Shown here piece after piece: positions 1-8,307 of a DNA stretch of 64,000 bases; position 1 is the stretch's first letter; each line of letters starts with the position of its first letter. Source of the DNA: Virgibacillus litoralis. GTDB lineage: Bacteria; Bacillota; Bacilli; Bacillales; Amphibacillaceae. The notes under the pieces are model-generated. The model did no database searches and was not told the DNA's origin. It saw only the letters and a list, made by a program, of their open reading frames with translations. Both the position numbers and the translations under genes were made by a program. Where the stretch lies: contig NZ_JAGGKK010000014.1 of NCBI RefSeq assembly GCF_017873675.1, positions 1-64,000 of the forward strand, in the 5' to 3' direction.

Positions 1-97
1 AGTGACGTAAGTTATATCAGAATATTCAATTAGTAATGATAGATACAAAATTCAAATGTTTGACTTAGCTATTACCTGTTTATGCAACGCCAGTGTG

Positions 98-1246
98 TTA
101 ATCTGTGGATGCTTTTTCTGTTAATGGAATTTGAATTAACCGATCATCCTTTTCACTTGGATCGCCACGATCATCATGATTATTGGTAATCGTAAACAGT
201 GCCTCGTCCTCAATCATAATATCTCTTAACCTTCCTGCATCTCCATAAAATTCACTGACTTCACTACTTGCTATATCATAAGTAAAAATTTTAGAACCAG
301 CTAATGATGCTACAAATAATTGTCCATCATTGAAAGCCATTCCAGATGGTGCCCAGGTGTCATCACCAGAATGATGAAGTGGTTTCATCATGTCAGATGC
401 TTCTTCGTCACCCTCAATTACAGGCCAACCATAGTTCTGCCCTGATTTGATCAGGTTGATTTCATCATGACCAGACTCACCATGCTCCGAACTATAAAGG
501 TTTCCTTCGTTGTCCCAGGCTAATCCCTGTGGATTTCGATGACCAAACGAGTAAATATAGGAATTGTCAAAAAGATTGTCCTCTGGAACTTCACCATTTA
601 ATTCCATTCTTAAAATCTTACCCGCCAAATTATCAAGTTCTTGAGCTTTTTCAGCTTGACCTGTATCACCTGTTGTAGCATATAACATCTCATCTGGACC
701 GATTTTAATTCTGCCACCAGTATTTATTTCTCCACCTGGTATGCCCTCAAGTAGAACATCCTCTTCCGTCCAGATGTTATTTTCAAGTGACATCGTGATA
801 ATTCTATTAAGGGTTTCACCATCTTCCTGATAAGTATGGTAGGCAAATGCCATTTTAGATGTATCAAAATCTGGTGCTAAGGTAAAACCAAGAAACCCGC
901 CTTGTCCCTCATGAAGAATATCTTTTGATACCTCAACATCCTGAATTTCTACTAACCCGAGACTTCCATCGATTTGAACAACAGCTCCATCACGTTGACT
1001 TAAGTAAAAATTATTGCCATTCTTGTTGATTGTCCATGGTATGAACAAATTATTCGCATTGATACTTCCATTATCCGATGTTACAACTTCAACCGTCCCT
1101 TCTGATACTTCAACTGCCTCTTGTTGGAATGGATCTTGATTCTCCTGATCCTGTGATTCATTGTTGTCTTGAGCTGTATTTAGTGCAAATACAAGTCCTC
1201 CCAGAAAGAGTATTCCTAGTAAACTAAGATATATCGTTTTTTTCAA
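98..1246 (-). CDS. PQQ-dependent sugar dehydrogenase family protein (exported)
   Basis: Glucose/sorbosone dehydrogenase-type beta-propeller, likely oxidising an aldose or related sugar outside the membrane; substrate unknown. Residues 4-22 are a hydrophobic export signal without a lipobox cysteine, followed by an acidic, Gln/Asn-rich linker to about residue 48. Family motifs seen: GGRIKIGPD (177-185), HRNPQGLAW (236-244) and EHGESGHDEIN (254-264). The start is TTG at 1246, set by GAGGTGG 5 nt upstream; a GTG three codons earlier lies inside that ribosome binding site. It stands alone, with repeats filling the gap on its upstream side. No PQQ synthesis genes are in the window, so cofactor use is inferred from the family. 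Confidence 0.88.
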   Translation of the reverse strand: MKKTIYLSLLGILFLGGLVFALNTAQDNNESQDQENQDPFQQEAVEVSEGTVEVVTSDNGSINANNLFIPWTINKNGNNFYLSQRDGAVVQIDGSLGLVEIQDVEVSKDILHEGQGGFLGFTLAPDFDTSKMAFAYHTYQEDGETLNRIITMSLENNIWTEEDVLLEGIPGGEINTGGRIKIGPDEMLYATTGDTGQAEKAQELDNLAGKILRMELNGEVPEDNLFDNSYIYSFGHRNPQGLAWDNEGNLYSSEHGESGHDEINLIKSGQNYGWPVIEGDEEASDMMKPLHHSGDDTWAPSGMAFNDGQLFVASLAGSKIFTYDIASSEVSEFYGDAGRLRDIMIEDEALFTITNNHDDRGDPSEKDDRLIQIPLTEKASTD

Positions 1247-1375
1247 AATAACCACCTCAATTTCATTTGAATTTCGTCACTAGCTTCGACCATTTTCAGA
1301 CTATTTATACATAATAGAATTTTTTTAGAAAACTCGGGCTATCCAAATAATTTCTATCTAAGTCTTTTATTTTGA

Positions 1376-1555
1376 GCGGACACAGGAGACGCTATTTCGA
1401 TAAAAAAGTGTCATTTCGAAGTTATCCGGACACAGAAGCCCTTATTTCATATTTTTCATGATAAAAAGAGGGGGTTTTTAACAAATAAGGTCCCTGGTGT
1501 CCGAAAACATCACTATTTACATGTATTTTTGCCTAATAAGGTCTCTGGTGTCCGC
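1376..1555. repeat. P1 palindromic intergenic repeat, copy 1
   Basis: Four related units of about 20 bp are arranged as two inverted pairs: two units beginning GCGGACAC or CCGGACAC, then two ending GTGTCCG(C). The outer arms AAGGTCTCTGGTGTCC and GGACACAGGAGACGC pair imperfectly across about 180 bp. Units are separated by AT-rich spacers of about 30 bp. A second copy at 59502-59631 has the same units but different spacers. It lies between two minus-strand genes. Function unknown. Confidence 0.8.
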
Positions 1556-1610
1556 AACACCTGTATGATGATGACCTGCACACTTGGCAGCCATGTCGGG
1601 TTCATAACTG

Positions 1611-1683
1611 TTAGAAAACTTTGCTTATCTCCAGGCCTTAGTTGCATTCATGCAGTAAGTAAGGATTTATACATTCTTACTGC
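1611..1683 (-). repeat. R1 element, copy A
   Basis: First of 11 copies or fragments of an element named R1 here. Read from the T-tract side, R1 is GCAG(A/T)TAAGAAAG, a short loop, CTTTCTTACTGC (hairpin 1), then ATAAGTGCAACTAAGG, a GC-richer hairpin 2 (GGCAATTCGCC / CTTGGCGAATGCCAAG), then TTTTCTAA; about 88 nt in full. Copy A is read on the minus strand and begins immediately after the T7 tract of the terminator at 1684-1717. Its hairpin 2 is shortened. Confidence 0.85.
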
Positions 1684-1717
1684 AAAAAAATAATCGCCCC
1701 ATATAATGGAACGATTA
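1684..1717 (-). terminator. Rho-independent terminator of the acyl-CoA ligase gene
   Basis: On the minus strand, TAATCG and CGATTA arms with an inner CC/GG pair are followed by TTTTTTT. The left arm includes the stop codon of the gene ending at 1715. R1 copy A starts straight after the T-tract. Confidence 0.75.
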
Positions 1718-3256
1718 CACTTTATCAAGCTGTTTTTTATCAAGTTTGCCAATCGATGTATATGGCATATGTTTAACAAATGTTATCTCTTTTGGCACCT
1801 GGTATCTCGCAACTTTAGAACTTAGCCATTCAAGAAGTTCCTTTTCTGTTACACTAGCTTTTTCCGCTGGTTGTACAAATGCTGTTAATCGTTGGCCAAA
1901 CTGTTCGTCATTTATTCCAATAACAGCGACATCTTCAACTTCAAAATGCTTGATTAGTATCTGTTCAACTTCGATTGGGTAAACATTCTCTCCTCCTGAA
2001 ATGACCATATCGTCCTTTCTGCCACACAAGAAATAGTATCCATTTTTATCTTGGTATCCTAAATCACCTGTTTCAATCCAGGAGCTGTTTCTATTACTCA
2101 TTGACCAGTCATTCCTGACGCAAAACTGTCCAACTTTACCAGTCTCAACTTCGATCATACGTTCATCCAAAATCTTTAGCCGCATGCCATTTATTTTTTT
2201 GCCAATGGTAGATGGCGAATAGTTTAAATCCTGTGGTGTCGCGATGAAATTCAAACCAGCTTCTGACGTCCCGTATAGATTGTATAAGACATTCCCTAGT
2301 TGATTAGATGTCTCATCTACAAGTTTTGCACTTAGCTTCGCACCACCTGATGCAATACAAGTGAGGCTCCTCAAATCTTCTGCATTCGTCTTTAACATTC
2401 GCTGCAGCATTGACGGAACAACGGTGACTACTTCTACTTGATGTTCACGAATCAGATTACAGGCTTTTTTAGCATTAAATCCACTGCTTATAACTGCTTT
2501 CTTCCCTAAAGGAATGAATAAAAGCAAAACCGCTAACCCATAACCATGATAGATAGGAGTCCCAATATAGGCAGTGTTATAGTCTAAAAGCTTTAATCTA
2601 CTGATAAAAGCTGCAAAGGGATTCAAATAATTAAATAATGATGGTTTATGTGCTGCATCCTTGGAAACTCCAGTGGTCCCACTTGTTTGCAGCACAATTT
2701 TACTCGTGGAAGTTCTGGGTAGTTCTTGTTTTTTATGACCATTTGAATGAAGGAGGTTGTTAATGGCCGGTTTGTGATCATGATAGCTTAAAATCTTTTG
2801 ATTTGAATAATGGGATTGTTCAACAAGAGAACCTAATTCAGCATCATAGATAAGAACATCAAAATCATGGCGGTTAATCAGTTCATTAAATTGGCTCTTA
2901 CTTATTTCAGCATTTAGTAAGTATACATCTGCCCCTAACCTGGAAACAGCAAAAAGAGATTTCACCATCGATGCATGGTTTTTACATAATAAAGCTGTCT
3001 TCTGCCCGCTTTCAAGATAAACGTTTTCCTTCAAACTAATAGCAAGCCTTGTTGATTGTGCCAGGAGCTGCTTATAACTTATTGCCTGATTGTCATCAAC
3101 TAGTGCAATTTTGTCAGCATGTTTCTTTTCTGCAAAATATAGAAGAGTCATCAGATTAGTTCCACACTTGAATGTGGCAACAATCAGCCTGTACAAGCCC
3201 AGAGGGGACAGCAATTTAACTTTATGTAATACATAAACAAGTTTAATTATCCTCAA
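1715..3256 (-). CDS. AMP-dependent acyl-CoA synthetase/ligase
   Basis: Class I adenylate-forming enzyme, 513 aa, expected to activate a carboxylic (probably fatty) acid to acyl-AMP and acyl-CoA. Seen: the phosphate-binding loop TSGTTG (191-196), YGTSEAG in the A5 position (about 320), the hinge region GRKDDMVISGGENVYP (about 412-427) and a C-terminal catalytic-lysine motif SIGKLDKKQ. The TTG start at 3256 has GAGGGAAG upstream. It lies 10 bp downstream of the SDR gene and is probably cotranscribed with it, suggesting a lipid or hydroxy-acid pathway. The substrate cannot be read from the sequence. Confidence 0.9.
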   Translation of the reverse strand: MRIIKLVYVLHKVKLLSPLGLYRLIVATFKCGTNLMTLLYFAEKKHADKIALVDDNQAISYKQLLAQSTRLAISLKENVYLESGQKTALLCKNHASMVKSLFAVSRLGADVYLLNAEISKSQFNELINRHDFDVLIYDAELGSLVEQSHYSNQKILSYHDHKPAINNLLHSNGHKKQELPRTSTSKIVLQTSGTTGVSKDAAHKPSLFNYLNPFAAFISRLKLLDYNTAYIGTPIYHGYGLAVLLLFIPLGKKAVISSGFNAKKACNLIREHQVEVVTVVPSMLQRMLKTNAEDLRSLTCIASGGAKLSAKLVDETSNQLGNVLYNLYGTSEAGLNFIATPQDLNYSPSTIGKKINGMRLKILDERMIEVETGKVGQFCVRNDWSMSNRNSSWIETGDLGYQDKNGYYFLCGRKDDMVISGGENVYPIEVEQILIKHFEVEDVAVIGINDEQFGQRLTAFVQPAEKASVTEKELLEWLSSKVARYQVPKEITFVKHMPYTSIGKLDKKQLDKV

Positions 3257-3266
3257 GTTACTTCCC

Positions 3267-4088
3267 TCATTTTCTTTTACCTGATAAATCCGGCAAATTT
3301 CTGATAAAGACTGACACTAATCGCCCAAATATTAACCACCAGGGCTGATATTTTTTCCTTTTTGTATACATTAGCTTGCTGATAATCCTGGCTATTTGCT
3401 CGGGTGTCATGGCAGGTACATTACGATAAGCAGCGGTTGGTCGAATCATTGGGGTTCTTACTAACGGGAGATATAAAGTTGATGTTATTATCCCTGCTTT
3501 TTTTAACTCCGGAGCTGCCGATCGAAGCCATACATCAAAAGCTGACTTGGATGCTTGATACGCAGCAAAATAAGGTACAGGTGCTAGCAATGCGTTTACT
3601 GTAGATATATTAATGACTTGTCCATGACTTTTTTCAAGAAGAGGAATGAGCGACAACAGCAGCTTCACCGGCGCGAAATAATTAATCGCCATTGTTCGGG
3701 TAAAATCATGATAACGATCCAGCGAATCCTGAATCGAACGTCTGATAGATAGTCCAGCATTACTGACAAGTATATCCAACCCATTCGGCAGTTGGTGTAC
3801 AAATGTTAGTAAGCCATCCATCTCTTCCTCATTTCGAAGGTCTGCACTATAAATACTTACGCTAGCAGCTTTATTTTCGATTTCACGTTTCATAGCCAAA
3901 AGCTTTTCCTCCCTTCTGGCTACTAAAATCAATTGACACTGTTGATCTGCTAGGTAATAGGCTAACGTTTCGCCAATACCAGAGCTCGCACCAGTAATCA
4001 GGATAGTTCTCCCTTTAAGCTCGTCTCTGAGTTTCTCCTTGTTTAAATATGTAGGTAAAAATAAACATGTTTCCAGCAAACTCTGCAT
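3267..4088 (-). CDS. SDR family NAD(P)-dependent oxidoreductase
   Basis: Classical short-chain dehydrogenase, 273 aa. Cofactor loop TGASSGIG (32-39), NAG (110-112), catalytic Ser162 and YQASK (Tyr177-Lys181) are all present. The C-terminus (about 230-273) is basic and hydrophobic and may associate with the membrane. I chose ATG 4088, with AGGTG at good spacing; a longer frame up to 4205 has no binding site and an unlikely N-terminus. First gene of a probable two-gene operon with the acyl-CoA ligase. Substrate unknown. Confidence 0.9.
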   Translation of the reverse strand: MQSLLETCLFLPTYLNKEKLRDELKGRTILITGASSGIGETLAYYLADQQCQLILVARREEKLLAMKREIENKAASVSIYSADLRNEEEMDGLLTFVHQLPNGLDILVSNAGLSIRRSIQDSLDRYHDFTRTMAINYFAPVKLLLSLIPLLEKSHGQVINISTVNALLAPVPYFAAYQASKSAFDVWLRSAAPELKKAGIITSTLYLPLVRTPMIRPTAAYRNVPAMTPEQIARIISKLMYTKRKKYQPWWLIFGRLVSVFIRNLPDLSGKRK

Positions 4089-4295
4089 AATTACACCTGT
4101 TTCATTTGTTATTAAGATTACTATCTTTTCCTTGCCATACTGATTTTCAATTATACCAGTCCATCTTTCGAGTGATTTTCTTAAAAACAAACAGCAGCTA
4201 ATCAACCAATTGTTCTCATAATAGGTATTAACTTCATTCGAAACTAATTTAACTTACATACTGATGAAATAAGAGAAAAAAGGAGGTGCTATAAT

Positions 4296-4790
4296 ATGTC
4301 AAATAAAGACAGGTCACGGGATAGACTTCGAAACTATAATGATGTTAGAAACGCTAGGCAAAAAAATAACCAAAGGAATATGGATGATCAGACAAATGAT
4401 ATAGAGAGTATTTGTGAACGTTTTGCCGAGATTTTAGATGCAGAACCTGATGTTACAAATGGGGTTTGTGTTGCTTCTCGTGTTAGGGACCTTGAAGCAA
4501 GCATTATGGGTCGTGAAACCAATTCACCTCTAGTATTTCCACAGTTTTTTTCATTTGAGAACTTTGATGATGAAGGAAATACTCTCAATTTAGGAGAAAC
4601 AGTCATTTTGCAACATGAAATTAACTCATTTGTTGAAAGACTAGTAGAACAAAATATTCAATTTACTGCATTTCACAACCATTGGTTATTCGATGACCCT
4701 AGGTTAATGTATGTCCATTTTCAGTCTATTGAACCCCCATTAGTATTTGCACTAAAAACTGCAAATGCTTTAGAACTATTAGACGGTTAA
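4296..4790 (+). CDS. DUF1259 domain-containing protein
   Basis: 164 aa, soluble. The first 35 residues are highly charged and Asn-rich. The rest fits DUF1259 (LppY/LpqO-like), with the typical TAFHNHWLFDDPRLMYVHF segment near residues 125-143. Strong AAAGGAGGTG before ATG 4296. Molecular role unknown. An imperfect hairpin GGACAC/GTGTCC follows at 4810-4829 but lacks a T-tract. It stands alone, diverging from the SDR/ligase pair. Confidence 0.8.
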   Translation: MSNKDRSRDRLRNYNDVRNARQKNNQRNMDDQTNDIESICERFAEILDAEPDVTNGVCVASRVRDLEASIMGRETNSPLVFPQFFSFENFDDEGNTLNLGETVILQHEINSFVERLVEQNIQFTAFHNHWLFDDPRLMYVHFQSIEPPLVFALKTANALELLDG

Positions 4791-4942
4791 AAATAATAAT
4801 ATAATTATTGGACACTCAAATGGGTGTCCTCATCCATAATACAGCTCCATAAAGTTTATGAGTGATTTATATCTGCTAGGGGCATCTACAACTCTCCGAA
4901 ATACTGGCGGAACCCTTGTTTCCTCTCACCAAAATCTGTTGG

Positions 4943-5120
4943 CGGATCCTCGTTCCGTTATTTCATATTAATTCCTTGTTTTGAGCTTGTTGACGGATCC
5001 TCATTCCGCTATTTGCCTTTATGAGCCCTGTTTTCCATTGAATTTGTACAATTAACGGAACGAGGATCCGCTTCATCCCTCTTTAAGTCACTTTTCTTCC
5101 AATTAGCGGAACGAGGATTC
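4943..5120. repeat. P2 palindromic intergenic repeat, copy 1
   Basis: Two CGGATCCTC(A/G)TTCCG(T/C)TA units (4943-4960, 4994-5011) are followed by two inverted units (5053-5070, 5104-5120), with about 30-40 bp spacers. The arms could form a large cruciform or RNA stem. It lies between convergent genes. Copies at 28489-28649 and 48352-48529 share units, and copy 3 also shares parts of the spacers. The rest of the 4791-5242 gap shows nothing else I can support. Confidence 0.85.
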
Positions 5121-5242
5121 ATGTCGATGGAGCTCCATCACTTCACGTATACTTTCTCATAATATCTGTGTACATTTTAACACAAAATATTCAGAATTCC
5201 TTGTGCATCAAGCAAGAAGTTGTTCTTTTTCCAACTTCTACT

Positions 5243-5280
5243 AAAAAATGACTAACAATACTAATTTGATAGTCATTTTA
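5243..5280 (-). terminator. Rho-independent terminator after the YitT-family gene
   Basis: On the minus strand TAAAATGACTA and TAGTCATTTT form a stem with a 15-nt loop and a TTTTTT tail, about 30 bp beyond the stop at 5309. Confidence 0.7.
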
Positions 5281-5308
5281 CATATACTTTTGGTTTTTTT
5301 CCTAGACT

Positions 5309-6127
5309 TTACGATTTCCTGAAGTTTCCTAACACTTCAGCAGTTTCACTAATACTAACAAACGCCTTTGGATCAACTTTTTTAATAAGTGATTTTACTA
5401 ATGCCAGTTCATAACGGGTAATAACTGTATAAAGTACTTTATTTTCAATATTAGAATAGGCACCATACCCGTTCATAATGGTAATACCTCGGATCAAATT
5501 TGCAATAAGCTCATCTTTTAGCTCGTCCCCCCGACTTGTTACTACCATTAGATTTAATTTTATATGACGAGTATGAATACGGTCGATGACTATTCCGGTA
5601 ATGTATATCGAAGCCATTGTATATAATGCAAGATCCCAGGAAAAGAAGAACCCGGATATAAACACGACAATACTATTTAAACCGAAAATTAACCCACCCA
5701 AAGGAATATCGTGTTTTTGGGTAACAACAAGACCGATGATGTCAGCTCCTCCGGTTGATCCATAAAATCGAACAATAAACCCAATTCCTACACCTACAAT
5801 GACACCACCAAAGACCGCAGAGAGTAATGCGTCATCAGTTACCTGTACAACCGGGATATACTGCATGGAAACTGAGGTGATAAAAACAGAAAATACACTG
5901 TTAAGAATGAATTGCTTCCCTAACCTCATCCAGCCGATAATGAAAACAGGAATGTTCAAAATAACAAGCCAAATACCAGAGTTTATTGGAGAAAGTAGTC
6001 CAAAAATCATCGCAAGCCCTGTTACTCCACCTGATAACACTTCATGGGGGAGCAAGAACATATTAAATGAGAATCCTAACACAATCGAAAATACAAACAG
6101 CACAGTAAATTTATATAATTGATACAT
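5309..6127 (-). CDS. YitT family membrane protein
   Basis: 272 aa with five to six hydrophobic segments in the first two-thirds (YitT/DUF161), including LLPHEVLSGGVTG near the N-terminus and GSTGGADIIG in the middle. A soluble DUF2179 domain of about 80 residues follows (KLNLMVVTSRGDEL onward). Function in the membrane unknown. I chose ATG 6127 (GGAG 9 nt upstream); the open frame continues to 6310 but would run into the divergent gene and adds an implausible N-terminus. Own terminator at 5243-5280. Confidence 0.88.
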   Translation of the reverse strand: MYQLYKFTVLFVFSIVLGFSFNMFLLPHEVLSGGVTGLAMIFGLLSPINSGIWLVILNIPVFIIGWMRLGKQFILNSVFSVFITSVSMQYIPVVQVTDDALLSAVFGGVIVGVGIGFIVRFYGSTGGADIIGLVVTQKHDIPLGGLIFGLNSIVVFISGFFFSWDLALYTMASIYITGIVIDRIHTRHIKLNLMVVTSRGDELKDELIANLIRGITIMNGYGAYSNIENKVLYTVITRYELALVKSLIKKVDPKAFVSISETAEVLGNFRKS

Positions 6128-6308
6128 TGCATGACACTCCAATCCGGATAATACAAAATCTAAATGAATTCTAGTGGTATAAAAAATAAAAGTCAATATC
6201 AATTTCAAAATACTTCTTAGCTGTTCATTTCTAATAATTGCAAAATAATGCCATTTAATATAGTATAATTTAATTATAAACTTCTCGAGAAATGATGGTG
6301 AATAATTC

Positions 6309-7256
6309 ATGAATTATAGTGCGTTAAAAGATGAATACTATCCTCTTTTAATAGAGGTAATACCAACAATACTCAAGGAACACCACGATGAAATGAAATC
6401 TATTAATGAATTTAATTTGTATTTTCATAACTCCCCAAACTATCTGAATGAGTTGACTGATACATTCACCAGACATTGTGAGGCATTCTTTTTACCGGAT
6501 GATGAATATCAAGGCTTCATAAAGACGTCTGATAATGAAGCTTTCGACTTAGGAATAGCATTTGCAGAAACTAATTATTTTACTGTCGATTTAATTTTAA
6601 AACTGACACATAGCACTAGAATGTGTTGTATTCGTCACATGCTTAACGCACTAAATGAATACAAATTAAACCAAGGGTCATCGATGATTATTGAACGTTT
6701 CTTTGAATTAACAAACAATAGACAGAATTCCTTCTATGAAGGCTATATACATAAACAAAATGACATGCTAAAAAAACAAAGCATAACTGACCCGCTTACA
6801 GGTCTTTATAACCGCAGATATTTTTACAAATGTATCATAAAAGAAATGACAAAAGCTTATCGAATGCGCCATCCTATTACATTAATGCTGATTGACTTAA
6901 ATAATCTTAAAGAGATAAATGATGAATATGGACATAAAGAAGGTGACAGGTTATTAGAGCACTTTTCTCAAAGCGTTACGAAGGTCAGATCTAACTTTGA
7001 TAGTGGCTTCCGATTTGGTGGGGACGAATTCGTAATAATCGTTCCTGATTGTACTGAGGAAAACGCCGAAGAGATTGGAGCAAGACTAAATAAGGAAGTA
7101 AATAAATTTAATTCTAAAGTATCATTATCATATGGGATTATAAACTTGCCATTGGTTGAACAACCTGAAAAGCTAAACATTGAGCATTACTTAAAAATCG
7201 CCGATGACAGAATGTATAAATATAAAGCTCAATATAAAAATACCGTAAGAAATTAA
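6309..7256 (+). CDS. GGDEF domain diguanylate cyclase
   Basis: 315 aa. Residues 1-150 form an all-helical, unrecognised sensor region. Residues 155-310 are a GGDEF domain with DPLTGLYNRR (161-170) and the active-site GGDEF (237-241), predicted to make cyclic di-GMP from two GTP. The RxxD inhibitory site usually found five residues before GGDEF is not intact (SNFD here), so product inhibition may be absent. No transmembrane segment, so cytoplasmic. Followed by a strong two-way terminator. Confidence 0.9.
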   Translation: MNYSALKDEYYPLLIEVIPTILKEHHDEMKSINEFNLYFHNSPNYLNELTDTFTRHCEAFFLPDDEYQGFIKTSDNEAFDLGIAFAETNYFTVDLILKLTHSTRMCCIRHMLNALNEYKLNQGSSMIIERFFELTNNRQNSFYEGYIHKQNDMLKKQSITDPLTGLYNRRYFYKCIIKEMTKAYRMRHPITLMLIDLNNLKEINDEYGHKEGDRLLEHFSQSVTKVRSNFDSGFRFGGDEFVIIVPDCTEENAEEIGARLNKEVNKFNSKVSLSYGIINLPLVEQPEKLNIEHYLKIADDRMYKYKAQYKNTVRN

Positions 7257-7287
7257 TAAAGCAGAGCTGCTGAAGCTCTGCTTTATT
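7255..7287. terminator. Bidirectional terminator between the GGDEF gene and tgl
   Basis: A perfect 14-bp stem, AATAAAGCAGAGCT with AGCTCTGCTTTATT and a 5-nt loop, starts at the stop codon of the plus-strand gene and serves the convergent pair. Confidence 0.85.
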
Positions 7288-7289
7288 AG

Positions 7290-8126
7290 TTAGAATCCGC
7301 TCAGCATATTTCTGTAACGATCAAATGGAATTGAACTTTCATTGTGCTCAATAATAGCTGATTCTAGCTTAGGAACATAGTAATCTCGTGATGGACTTGT
7401 GTACTCTGCTAACTTTTTAAATGATGGTCTTATAATTAAATTCATTAAATAAGCTGATTGTGATGCTCCTCGCTTCCTTCGACTGTTCAATTTTCGAATC
7501 ATTTTTCTTTCTGTCAGGATTCCTGGCCCATGTCCAAAATAAAGATCATTTCCAAGAACAACTGCATTTTCTCCTCTGGAATAAGAGAATCTTGGATCAA
7601 AGTCCGGATTATTAAAATATACAACATCTCCAGGTATGAATTTTTCGGAATAGTAATTTGTTAACCCAAGGTCTGTGTCAGCATTCCAGCTATATATATA
7701 GATGTTTGCAAATAATTTATTAAAAGCTAATTCACCAATCACATTTAAGACTGAATGATAGTAGATAATAAGCATTGCCCCCGCACATTCAAACGCATAT
7801 AAAGAGCTATTCACGTAAATGTCTCTAATTGCTTCAGAGGGTTCTACACCTTGCCTGAGCTGAAATCCTCCAACTTGTGTTAATATCCAGTATTGAGGGT
7901 TACAGCGGGAGTCTTCAAATACTGCGAATCGCGCCTTGCTTTGATTCATTGCCCTTGCACCTAACATGATGTTCTTGCGCAGTTTTAGTTCAAATGCTAA
8001 CTCATCTGTGGTTTGATAGGAATAAACTGTCGGGGATTCATTCATTACATGAATAATCATTTTTTCTTCATTACCTGTATGCCATATATCATTCTGCTGA
8101 AATGGCTTCCCTGCTATTTGAATCAT
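7290..8126 (-). CDS. tgl: Protein-glutamine gamma-glutamyltransferase (spore coat transglutaminase)
   Basis: Matches Bacillus Tgl across its length (278 aa, slightly longer than the roughly 245 aa B. subtilis enzyme). The nucleophile is Cys114 in YAFECAGAM; GDVVYFNNPDFDP and RGENAVVLG in the middle and the KLNSRRKRGA segment are typical. It cross-links spore coat proteins through glutamine-lysine isopeptide bonds late in sporulation. GGGGGG lies 8 nt before ATG 8126. Single gene, convergent with the diguanylate cyclase. Good evidence that the host makes endospores. Confidence 0.92.
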   Translation of the reverse strand: MIQIAGKPFQQNDIWHTGNEEKMIIHVMNESPTVYSYQTTDELAFELKLRKNIMLGARAMNQSKARFAVFEDSRCNPQYWILTQVGGFQLRQGVEPSEAIRDIYVNSSLYAFECAGAMLIIYYHSVLNVIGELAFNKLFANIYIYSWNADTDLGLTNYYSEKFIPGDVVYFNNPDFDPRFSYSRGENAVVLGNDLYFGHGPGILTERKMIRKLNSRRKRGASQSAYLMNLIIRPSFKKLAEYTSPSRDYYVPKLESAIIEHNESSIPFDRYRNMLSGF

Positions 8127-8307
8127 ATATTTACCCCCCCATCTTTTTTATAGCCTATTCATCCATAGGAAAATAATTGATTAAAAATAACTATCTGTTA
8201 ATCCTATATTTAAATCATTTTTGAAATCCGCTATTACCCCCTATCACTTTTGGGCAAAGACCTTTATAATAGATAAGCGGAACTTACAGAAGGAAAAGGT
8301 GTTTTAC

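Noticed and set aside
1715-4088. Secondary-metabolite (NRPS-like) cluster
   Set aside because: The adenylate-forming enzyme has no carrier domain and the only partner is one SDR; an acyl-CoA ligase is simpler.
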